DNA of 5,191 nt from Anaerolineae bacterium (GCA_028284105.1 JANQSK010000307.1:1-5191), one strand, 5' to 3'. Positions 1 through 5,098 are shown, counted from the first letter of the stretch. Notes: generated by a model from the letters alone, not told the origin. Program-made: numbers and translations.

Positions 1-10
1 TTTGTAACAT

Positions 11-16
11 CTCCTC
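11..16 (-). promoter_or_regulatory. Possible Shine-Dalgarno site for a minus-strand gene beyond the left edge
   Basis: On the minus strand this reads GAGGAG, followed by 10 nt to the window edge. An ATG lies directly behind it at 8-10, but that is too close to be served by this site, so a start just outside the window is more likely. It lies about 57 nt after the stop of the metalloenzyme gene, so the unseen gene could be in the same transcript. This is inferred from the hexamer alone. Confidence 0.3.
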
Positions 17-43
17 GGTGAGTGTAATAGCTCTCAACCTATC

Positions 44-63
44 GTATTGCGTTGGGGCAATAC
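44..63. other. Small hairpin after the metalloenzyme gene
   Basis: GTATTGC (44-50) and GCAATAC (57-63) are perfect 7-bp complements around the 6-nt loop GTTGGG. On the plus strand the stem is followed by TTTTCC; on the minus strand, the direction of the adjacent gene, there is no T-run. It is therefore a poor intrinsic terminator for the gene at 73-1026. It could be a weak terminator for plus-strand transcription or an RNA-processing stem. The segment TTGGGGCAATA within it recurs at 102-112, exactly 50 bp away. Confidence 0.3.
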
Positions 64-72
64 TTTTCCTTC

Positions 73-1026
73 TCAGTTGAATTTTAATCGCTCTCTGACA
101 ATTGGGGCAATATCTGATAGGTCATGAACCTGCTTGGCTAATTTCTTGTGTTCTTTCCCAATCAAAATAGTAGGCACACGATTCATTGAATGACGGCGAT
201 GAGATTTATCTTCGATATTGCCGTGGTCACTGGTAATGATGAGCAGACCGTTTTCATCATCCCACGCTTCAAATAGCCCACCTAATGCTGCATCAATCAG
301 CTCCAAATGAGAAACGGCATCTTCTAGAGGGCCACGATGCCCAAAGCGGTCGCTTGGCCAATGCTCAAAAAAACTGAAATCGTATGTTTTAGCAATATTG
401 GCAATTTGCTGACCCGCTTGATGAGGCGTCAAAATTGGCACATCAGGATACCCTAGCAGATCGTGCCACGCTTGCCCTGTAAATCCGGGACTGACTGCAC
501 GGCCGTTTATCAAATCCTCTGCTGTCATGAGTGGAATGCCGGCACTGTTTGCAGCGAGAGGCACGGAGGAGAGCAGTCGCTTACCCTGATTAATCGCGTC
601 AAAAAAGTCTTGTGGATAAGGTGTGATCAGGGCTGCTTTGCCACCTGCCTCAACCACTTCTTTAAAAAGGGTTCCTTTCTTAACCTCTTCAGTAACGGCT
701 GGGTTAGGTTTGGGTCCATAATGCTCCCCAATCGCCTGCGAAACATTACGGCCTGACAAAATGATGGCTTGCCCTGTAGCGCTTTGTGGCCGACCTGGGA
801 CACCCAGCCCTGCGTCTGTTGGCACAAATGAGGCGCGGTCGGTTGAAATACGGCCGTTACCCTTCACCCACCATTTTTCCCCCAATAAACTATTGAGGTT
901 TGGTAAATCGGCCGTGGCAAAAGGATTTGTTTCAGGGTTGTCTTCACCGAGCCCAACCCCATCGAGAAAAAAGATGTGGACGTAGTTTGGGATTGGGGAT
1001 TGGGGATCAGGGATTAGAGCATTCAT
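73..1026 (-). CDS. Alkaline-phosphatase-superfamily metalloenzyme (iPGM-like), 317 aa
   Basis: This is a predicted soluble two-metal phosphohydrolase or phosphotransferase of the fold shared by alkaline phosphatase and cofactor-independent phosphoglycerate mutase (iPGM). The ligand set is visible and in family order: Asp22 in FLDGVGLG, nucleophile candidate Thr84 in PQSATGQA, Asp226 and His230 in SDRFGHRG, Asp267 and His268 in SDHGN, and His279 in RRHSMN. These match the positions of the two Mn sites and the nucleophile of iPGM. At 317 residues it is much shorter than iPGM (about 510) and lacks the inserted transferase domain, so mutase activity is unlikely; the substrate is unknown. There is no signal peptide, so it is probably cytoplasmic. 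The ATG start at 1026 has no clear ribosome binding site. Residues 4-14 are encoded by a CCCCAAT-type heptamer repeat and are probably a non-functional extension in front of the conserved strand starting at Tyr15. It ends with TGA and is transcribed divergently from arfB. Confidence 0.85.
   Translation of the reverse strand: MNALIPDPQSPIPNYVHIFFLDGVGLGEDNPETNPFATADLPNLNSLLGEKWWVKGNGRISTDRASFVPTDAGLGVPGRPQSATGQAIILSGRNVSQAIGEHYGPKPNPAVTEEVKKGTLFKEVVEAGGKAALITPYPQDFFDAINQGKRLLSSVPLAANSAGIPLMTAEDLINGRAVSPGFTGQAWHDLLGYPDVPILTPHQAGQQIANIAKTYDFSFFEHWPSDRFGHRGPLEDAVSHLELIDAALGGLFEAWDDENGLLIITSDHGNIEDKSHRRHSMNRVPTILIGKEHKKLAKQVHDLSDIAPIVRERLKFN
989..1015 (+). repeat. GGGATTG heptamer micro-repeat with G-quadruplex potential
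   Basis: The plus strand carries four G-runs at 989-991, 995-998, 1002-1005 and 1010-1012, separated by ATT, ATT and ATCA. This is a 7-bp period repeat (unit GGGATTG) and meets the usual G-quadruplex rule of four runs of at least three G with loops of 1-7 nt. It lies inside the 5' end of the metalloenzyme gene, where the G-rich strand is the template strand, and encodes the Pro/Gln/Ile-rich residues 4-14. Short tandem heptamers of the CCCCAAT type are known from filamentous cyanobacteria (STRR sequences), so this looks like a dispersed repeat that has become part of a coding region. Confidence 0.65.
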
Positions 1027-1064
1027 ATGTGATTAGCTGCTTTCCATGGATTGCTGATTCCTTG

Positions 1065-1093
1065 TGTATACATGTTTTAGCTCACCTTGTCAC
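1065..1093 (-). promoter_or_regulatory. Sigma-70-like promoter for the metalloenzyme gene
   Basis: On the minus strand, GTGACA (1088-1093, five of six matches to the -35 consensus) and TATACA (1065-1070, four of six to the -10) are separated by exactly 17 nt. Transcription would begin near 1057, leaving a leader of about 30 nt before the ATG at 1026. It is placed correctly in the divergent gap and is the best promoter-like match seen there. Confidence 0.45.
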
Positions 1094-1158
1094 CCTTTCA
1101 CCCAACCTACTTATCGAGATAGTTTCTGTTCTTACATCTGGGATCCTACTTTGAAAAG

Positions 1159-1187
1159 TTGATTTTCCTCTTCAAAACCATTATTGT
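1159..1187 (+). promoter_or_regulatory. Candidate arfB promoter
   Basis: TTGATT (1159-1164) and TATTGT (1182-1187) are spaced by 17 nt and each matches four of six consensus bases. The -10 box ends only 9 nt before the arfB ATG at 1197, so transcription from here would start within a few bases of the start codon and give a leaderless or nearly leaderless mRNA. This agrees with the absence of a Shine-Dalgarno sequence, but the boxes themselves are weak. Confidence 0.3.
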
Positions 1188-1196
1188 ACATCTGTT

Positions 1197-1625
1197 ATGG
1201 ACGAGAACGTAGTGGTGATCAATGAATCACTAACCATTCCAATGAGCGAACTGACATTTCGCTTTTCAACAAGCAGTGGTCCTGGTGGGCAACACGCTAA
1301 TAAGGCGTCAACCAAGGTGACGCTTCTCTTTGACGTGGAAAACTCACCTGTCTTACCAGATGTGATTCGGCAACGCTTATTGAAAAAGCTCACTAATCGT
1401 TTGGATAAAGAAGGGCTGCTGCAAATTCATGTGCAAGATTCACGAAGCCAACATCGCAACCGAGAAACGGCCGTTGCTCGATTCCAGCAGCTGTTAGCGA
1501 CCGCACTCATTCCAGAAAAGGTTCGCAAAAAGACAAAAAAACCGCGAGCCGTCAATGAAAAACGACTCGCGGATAAACGTAAACTTTCTGAGAAGAAGCA
1601 ATCACGCGGCAAAGATTGGGGATAA
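1197..1625 (+). CDS. arfB: Alternative ribosome-rescue factor B (peptidyl-tRNA hydrolase, YaeJ/ICT1 family), 142 aa
   Basis: ArfB releases nascent chains from ribosomes stalled at the end of mRNAs lacking a stop codon. It hydrolyses peptidyl-tRNA without reading a codon and serves as a backup to tmRNA. The class-I release-factor catalytic domain occupies roughly residues 10-100, with the GGQ motif at Gly30-Gly31-Gln32 in the context SSGPGGQHANK, typical of the family. There is no codon-recognition domain. Instead, residues from about 107 onward form a strongly basic tail (KKTKKPRAVNEKR and further Lys/Arg), the segment that in E. coli ArfB enters the empty mRNA channel. Total length is close to E. 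coli ArfB (140 aa). A full-length RF1/RF2 is excluded by size and missing domains. The ATG at 1197 is chosen because the preserved N-terminus begins there; no ribosome binding site precedes it. It stands alone on the plus strand and converges on the AhpD-type gene. Confidence 0.93.
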   Translation: MDENVVVINESLTIPMSELTFRFSTSSGPGGQHANKASTKVTLLFDVENSPVLPDVIRQRLLKKLTNRLDKEGLLQIHVQDSRSQHRNRETAVARFQQLLATALIPEKVRKKTKKPRAVNEKRLADKRKLSEKKQSRGKDWG

Positions 1626-1650
1626 TTCAATTTTCCAATTACCCAATCTT
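1612..1650. terminator. Inverted repeat between convergent genes, possible bidirectional terminator
   Basis: AAGATTGGG (1612-1620) and CCCAATCTT (1642-1650) form a perfect 9-bp stem. An inner AATT/AATT pairing (1624-1627 with 1637-1640) could extend it. The left arm contains the last codons of arfB and the stop codon (1623-1625) is in the loop side. Lying between two convergent genes it could stop transcription from both sides, but neither side has a proper T-run, so rho-independent function is uncertain. The arms resemble the GATTGGG heptamer at 989-1015. Confidence 0.4.
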
Positions 1651-1679
1651 CCTAATGGCGTAGTGCTCGACTTCCTTCG

Positions 1680-2243
1680 CTAGACATTGCTCACTCCCTC
1701 AATTTCCCAAAAATTTTCTAACTCCACACCGAGTCCATCCACCAATCGATTACACCAAGCGAAAAAGCAAGCGATCATATTGATTTCTAGAACTGCTTTG
1801 TCGCTAAAGCCATTTTTGCGTAGACGTATAATGTCGGTTTCTTTTGTTTGAGCAGGATGTAGCGTAACTACCCGCACATAGTCCAGCATGGCATGATTGG
1901 CTTCGGATAGATTGGCCTCGCGATAGTCTACTTTGATTTGGTCAACCAATGCCTCATCATTCACCTCACGGAGAAGACCTTCTCCATGGTGGCGAATTCA
2001 ATAATGGCATTCATTGAGCACTGAAACGGTAACGGCAATCATTTCTCGTTGGGCAAGGGTGATGTCACAATCACCGTGCATGACGCCCTGATAAAAGGTC
2101 ATCATAGAGCGCAATCCGGCTGGACTTAGGCTTGCTGATTTAACAATGTTGTCAACGCCGCCCCATGAGCGCATTGTGCTCTTATACGCTTTTTCAACAT
2201 ACCCTTCTGCTTCATCTTCATTGACGGTTTTGATCCAAGCCAT
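1680..2243 (-). CDS. AhpD-like peroxidase-related selenoprotein with CxxU motif, 187 aa, TGA read as Sec82
   Basis: The gene encodes an alkylhydroperoxidase D/carboxymuconolactone decarboxylase-type protein, close to the family named uncharacterized peroxidase-related enzyme. Expected activity is thiol- or selenol-dependent peroxide reduction in the cytoplasm. Reading starts at the ATG at 2243 behind an AGGAG site and passes an in-frame TGA at 1998-2000 to a TAG at 1680. Residues 1-81 (ending NECHY) and 83-187 (starting IRHHGEG) are the two halves of one AhpD domain of ordinary length. The spacing matches M. tuberculosis AhpD (Glu118, Cys130, His132, Cys133, His137): Glu67, Cys79, Tyr81, Sec82 and His86. 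The TGA thus replaces the reactive cysteine. The C-terminus has the family signature NRLVDGLGVELE (165-176). A SECIS-like hairpin follows the TGA. The gene lies 9 nt behind the MFS gene. The alternative, a pseudogene or sequencing error of a Cys codon, is disfavoured by the hairpin and the intact frame. selA, selB, selC and selD are not in this window. Confidence 0.85.
1962..1991 (-). promoter_or_regulatory. Bacterial SECIS-like stem-loop
   Basis: On the minus strand the 5' arm CACCAUGGAGA (1991-1981) pairs with the 3' arm UCUCCGUGAGGUG (1974-1962). This gives 11 base pairs (one U-G) with a 2-nt GA bulge in the 3' arm, capped by the 6-nt loop AGGUCU (1980-1975). The loop starts 17 nt after the UGA. 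Bacterial SECIS elements lie inside the coding region directly behind the UGA, with an apical loop roughly 16-37 nt downstream and a G among its first two bases; this element fits. The loop sequence and its spacing equal those I recall for E. coli fdhF, the SelB-binding model. A GTG inside the 3' arm (1964-1962) is what a gene finder would mistake for the start of a separate downstream gene. Confidence 0.82.
1998..2000 (-). other. In-frame TGA, predicted selenocysteine codon (Sec82)
   Basis: The minus-strand codons around it read GAA TGC CAT TAT TGA ATT CGC CAC, i.e. Glu-Cys-His-Tyr-Sec-Ile-Arg-His, with frame kept on both sides. The position is that of the second cysteine of the AhpD CxxC. 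TGA is not reassigned genome-wide as far as can be seen: the metalloenzyme gene ends in TGA at a natural C-terminus, and Trp in this gene (residue 3) is encoded by TGG. Confidence 0.83.
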
Positions 2244-2249
2244 GTGTAT

Positions 2250-2254
2250 CTCCT
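2250..2254 (-). promoter_or_regulatory. Shine-Dalgarno site of the selenoprotein gene, overlapping the MFS stop
   Basis: AGGAG sits 6 nt before the ATG at 2243 and shares bases with the TAG stop of the transporter (2253-2255). Ribosomes finishing the transporter end on this site, which points to translational coupling and fixes the start codon of the selenoprotein. Confidence 0.8.
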
Positions 2255-4289
2255 AATCTGCCGCTGCAAGGGCGGCATCTTTTTGCTGAGCATACGCCTT
2301 TCCAGCTTCCACATCTACCCGAGTGAGTAAAAAGATACCAACGCCAAAGAATAAGATAAGACTGGCAACACCAGGGCGGCTGCTGTCAAAGAGAGCTACA
2401 GAAATGACAAAAACGAGTGGGCTCAAGAATGATGCAAACTTAGACATAATGCTAAAGAAGCCAAAGAACTCACCGCTCATCGCTGTTGGGGTCATCGCCG
2501 CATATAAACTACGACTTAATGCTTGGCTACCTCCTTGCACCACCCCGACCATAAAGGCTAAGAACCAGAACTCAATGACTGAATTTAGGAAGAAACCCCA
2601 AATTGCAATGATGGAGTAGGCGATAAGCGCCAAAATGATGCTGCGTTTGGTGTCCAGCATATTAGCGATACCTTGGAACAGGCGTGGTCCTGTAAGCCAA
2701 GCAAAAAGACCGCCAATAGCTTGTAATCCAAATAAAACGCCAATAATGACGCCTAGATTACTGCTTCGAAGGGGTTGGAGTACTTCAACTTGTGAAACGG
2801 AAAGCACATTGCCTGAACTTTCAGCCGAATTGTTCCCTGTATTGACAATGGAGAGGATGTGTTCGCCTTCGGCTTTTGCAGTGATGCTTGTGGTCACATC
2901 AAATCGCTCTGTTGCATTGTAGGCATCGATGACTACTGGCTCACCTTCGTCATCAAGGAGCGGCTGACCGTCGAGCTCAACAGCCCAAATACCGCGATCG
3001 GGACCTGTGCTATAAGTGAGTTCGATGGGCTGTCCATTGAAGGGGAAATCAACACGGCCGTTTACATCATCCGTCACCGCATATACTGCATCAAATTGGG
3101 CTTCATCACAACCAAAGGCATACCAAGCACAGCCTTGACCACGCATCTCACCCGACACGGTTTCCTCAGCAAAGGCGCCATTTAAAACAAATGCGCCAGA
3201 GTCAACGGAGTGGACACCTTGCCCAACAGCCGTTGCTGTTGCCACAAAATTAGGTGATGGTGTCCCGGTTAGACCGTTCGGGAGTAAAAACTTGCCCAAA
3301 ATACCAACCAGAGGCAATGTGATAATATTGAAAATGACAAACGCCACATACATCGTTTGACGCTTGTTCCCTTTTGTTGGCAAATTACCAAAAACAAGAC
3401 TAAACGGAATCCCAACAAACTGAACGAGCAAGATGGCTAATACCAACTCCGTGGTGCTAAAGCCTAGCTCTGCCCCATAAATCGCAGCAACTGAAATGAT
3501 GATCCCAATGCCATCGTTGTAAATGAGGAAAGCGACCAAAAATCGGAACAGCTCTCGATAGTTGCGAATTTCACGTAGGGTTTGACGGATTTGAGCAAAG
3601 CTGACTTGAACCAAGCTTTCACCCGGTTCCAGTTGACGGCTTGCTGTTTCTGGTTCAGGTACCACACGGAAAAGCGGAATCGAGAAAACAGCCCACCAAA
3701 TCGCCACACTAAATAACGACCAGCGCACGCCCCAGTTTCCAGGAAGCATAAATATCATCACGACGTTGATGGCCAGCAAAATACCGCCGCCCAAATAACC
3801 CAGTGCATACCCTTGGGTGGATACTTTATCTTGGTCTTCATCTTTGGCGACATGAGGCAAGAGGGCGTCGTAAAAGACATTGGCGGCCCCAAAGCCTATT
3901 CGGCCAATCAGAAAGAAGATCGAGGCGAGTAGCCAATCCCCAGAATCAACTAGCACCAATAAACCGGTGCCAATCACCCCAATCGTGACAAAGAGGGAAA
4001 GAAACTTCTTCTTCCCGCGCATAATGTCCGACACGGTGCCCAAAATAGGAGACAAAAGAGCAACAATAAACACTGAGATAGAGAGCGTGATGCTCCAATA
4101 CTGGGTCGCAGTCGCTGCACTTGGCAAATTCGCCCCCGCAACGCTGCTGTAATAAGCAGGTAAAACGGCCGCTAAAATCGTTGTTGCAAATGCAGAGTTG
4201 GCCCAATCGTATAAAGCCCAAGCCCGTATGCGTCGGTTGTATTCTTTTTCAGATAAATTGGATAATGGTGATGTGACTGAGGCAGTCAT
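2253..4289 (-). CDS. UMF1/Atg22-family MFS transporter with an extracellular beta-sandwich insert, 678 aa
   Basis: This is an inner-membrane major-facilitator transporter; the substrate is unknown. Family hallmarks are AWALYDWANSAFATTI (23-38), FLIYNDGIG (254-262), GGSQALSRSLYAA (586-598) and GEFFGFFSIMSKFASFLSPL (606-625). Hydrophobic segments lie near 26-48, 66-88, 96-114, 118-140, 160-182, 188-207, 248-271, 280-302, 312-334, 511-533, 550-568, 571-592, 612-634 and 640-658, so 14 rather than the usual 12. Lys/Arg-rich loops (91-95, 306-310, 548-549) fall on the cytoplasmic side, which puts residues 336-510 outside. That insert is polar and beta-rich with phrases such as PIELTYSTGPDRGIWAVELDG and GEHILSIVNTG, resembling a galactose-binding-like beta-sandwich. 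It holds the only two cysteines of the protein (387 and 394), a possible disulfide. Common family members are about 430-500 aa. The ATG at 4289 has a strong GGAGG site. The selenoprotein gene follows within 9 nt. Confidence 0.88.
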   Translation of the reverse strand: MTASVTSPLSNLSEKEYNRRIRAWALYDWANSAFATTILAAVLPAYYSSVAGANLPSAATATQYWSITLSISVFIVALLSPILGTVSDIMRGKKKFLSLFVTIGVIGTGLLVLVDSGDWLLASIFFLIGRIGFGAANVFYDALLPHVAKDEDQDKVSTQGYALGYLGGGILLAINVVMIFMLPGNWGVRWSLFSVAIWWAVFSIPLFRVVPEPETASRQLEPGESLVQVSFAQIRQTLREIRNYRELFRFLVAFLIYNDGIGIIISVAAIYGAELGFSTTELVLAILLVQFVGIPFSLVFGNLPTKGNKRQTMYVAFVIFNIITLPLVGILGKFLLPNGLTGTPSPNFVATATAVGQGVHSVDSGAFVLNGAFAEETVSGEMRGQGCAWYAFGCDEAQFDAVYAVTDDVNGRVDFPFNGQPIELTYSTGPDRGIWAVELDGQPLLDDEGEPVVIDAYNATERFDVTTSITAKAEGEHILSIVNTGNNSAESSGNVLSVSQVEVLQPLRSSNLGVIIGVLFGLQAIGGLFAWLTGPRLFQGIANMLDTKRSIILALIAYSIIAIWGFFLNSVIEFWFLAFMVGVVQGGSQALSRSLYAAMTPTAMSGEFFGFFSIMSKFASFLSPLVFVISVALFDSSRPGVASLILFFGVGIFLLTRVDVEAGKAYAQQKDAALAAAD

Positions 4290-4400
4290 CGATTTTCCTC
4301 CAGATTTGGAGCTGTTAGCTTGTTAGCCATCAGCATGTCAGCAATATTGCCTTCCTTCCCTGAAGTTATTATCCGTGGGGTTGCCTAATTCGGCAATTGC
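4290..4400 (-). other. Leader of the transporter operon, 111 bp
   Basis: The gap between the hypothetical gene and the transporter contains a direct repeat TGTTAGC at 4313-4319 and 4321-4327 (plus strand), a 10-bp palindrome GCAATATTGC at 4341-4350, and a small TTGCC/GGCAA stem (4381-4385 with 4392-4396, 6-nt loop) right after the hypothetical gene's stop. None has a T-run, and I found no convincing -35/-10 pair, so whether the transporter has its own promoter or is read from upstream is open. Confidence 0.4.
4297..4301 (-). promoter_or_regulatory. Shine-Dalgarno site of the transporter gene
   Basis: GGAGG is placed 7 nt before the ATG at 4289. This is a strong and well-spaced site that confirms the chosen start; the next in-frame residues lead directly into the conserved RAWALYDWANSAF segment. 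Confidence 0.8.
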
Positions 4401-4721
4401 TTAGTCAGATTTTCGAGGTGGTTTGAGCTTGATCGGTTCCATGGGGGTGCTGCCATTGAGGGGCATTCCTGTGGTTAGGTCATATTCAATAAATTTGCGG
4501 GATTGAGAATTATGCCGATGGAGCGCTTTTTGGTAAAGGACAATCATCTCTTGCAGCATACCTTTAATTTTAGAATATTTTGGATGATCTGTATAAGTTT
4601 CTAACTCTTGTACAAGCTGTAAGCATTTCCTGAGCTGCCATGAGGCGTAAGTGCCCCCGGCCTTCATGATGTTTTCTTCTCCATCCCAAATGGTTTTTAG
4701 TTTTATAATAATGTCTTCCAT
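4401..4721 (-). CDS. Hypothetical protein, 106 aa
   Basis: I do not recognise a family. Residues 1-75 are predicted largely helical, with amphipathic Leu/Ile/Lys/Glu patterns such as LRKCLQLVQELETY and KIKGMLQEMIVLYQKAL, which could form a small helical bundle. From about residue 80 the chain becomes polar and proline-rich (MPLNGSTPMEPIKLKPPRK) and is probably disordered. There is one cysteine, and no signal peptide or membrane segment, so it is likely cytoplasmic. The ATG at 4721 has AAGGA 7 nt upstream, and the gene ends with TAA. Same orientation as the transporter 111 bp downstream, but the gap is long enough that shared transcription is unproven. Coding status rests on the ribosome binding site, the plausible protein composition and the lack of a competing frame. 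Confidence 0.6.
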   Translation of the reverse strand: MEDIIIKLKTIWDGEENIMKAGGTYASWQLRKCLQLVQELETYTDHPKYSKIKGMLQEMIVLYQKALHRHNSQSRKFIEYDLTTGMPLNGSTPMEPIKLKPPRKSD

Positions 4722-4728
4722 TTATTTT

Positions 4729-4733
4729 TCCTT
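4729..4733 (-). promoter_or_regulatory. Shine-Dalgarno site of the hypothetical gene
   Basis: AAGGA lies 7 nt before the ATG at 4721 within an A-rich leader. It is a moderate match, but its spacing supports both the start and the reality of the gene. Confidence 0.55.
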
Positions 4734-5049
4734 TTTGATAAATGTATTTTGGTTTATTTAAGACAAATGTCGTATCGAGTGAGAGGACTATTAACGGGGT
4801 TTCAAAAATATCGAGTCAAGACATCTTCATAATTGAAATGTATGCAATCGTGTGAATGTGGTTTATGGGGAGATGCCTCGGCTCTGTTATTGAAATTGTG
4901 TCTATATGGGCTGTTCGCTCGGCATGACAAGTGAAAAGTGCAAGGCTATTTGTTTGATCAATTGGTTTAAAGTTGGGGGGTGAAATGGGGAAGAGCCAGA
5001 ATTAAGAACAGCATACCATAAGGGAATTTTGTTTTCAAGAGTCTTAAGT

Positions 5050-5098
5050 GAAACGAAGTTCCTGCTTTGAATAAAACGTCGGCTATTAACTTCGTTTC
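5050..5098 (+). repeat. 11-bp perfect inverted repeat in the right-hand leader
   Basis: GAAACGAAGTT (5050-5060) and AACTTCGTTTC (5088-5098) are exact reverse complements separated by 27 nt. As RNA this is a stable stem with a large loop. No T-run follows, so it is not an intrinsic terminator. Candidate roles are an operator with distant half-sites or a leader RNA structure. Confidence 0.6.

Noticed and set aside
463..756. 97-codon plus-strand ORF
   Set aside because: It lies entirely opposite the well-supported metalloenzyme gene and its translation has no family-like features.
1034..1049. Four-codon leader ORF (ATG GAA AGC AGC TAA) before the metalloenzyme gene
   Set aside because: An AAGGA lies about 10 nt upstream, but such a short ORF is expected by chance and nothing links it to regulation.
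1680..1964. Separate gene with a GTG start encoding the C-terminal AhpD half
   Set aside because: The GTG lies inside the SECIS-like hairpin, has no ribosome binding site, and the upstream half is in the same frame with only the TGA between; one recoded gene explains both pieces.
1998..2000. Genome-wide TGA reassignment to Trp or Gly
   Set aside because: Trp is encoded by TGG in the same gene, the metalloenzyme gene terminates naturally at TGA, and neither Trp nor Gly fits the cysteine position of the AhpD motif.
1998..2243. Truncated AhpD pseudogene ending at the TGA
   Set aside because: The frame stays open and family-like for 105 codons after the TGA, the TGA hits the catalytic cysteine exactly, and a SECIS-like stem-loop follows. 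A random nonsense mutation would not produce this combination.
2323..3185. Three plus-strand ORFs opposite the transporter (2323-2619, 2635-2922, 2859-3185)
   Set aside because: All are antisense to the conserved transporter coding sequence, lack ribosome binding sites and give implausible proteins.
4341..4400. GCAATATTGC palindrome and TTGCC/GGCAA stem as an operator or terminator
   Set aside because: They are short and AT-rich, without a T-run or repetition of half-sites; noted in the leader entry but not strong enough for a separate call.
4856..4927. 23-codon hydrophobic small ORF on the plus strand in the intergenic region
   Set aside because: There is no ribosome binding site, it is preceded immediately by an in-frame TGA, and its length is within chance.
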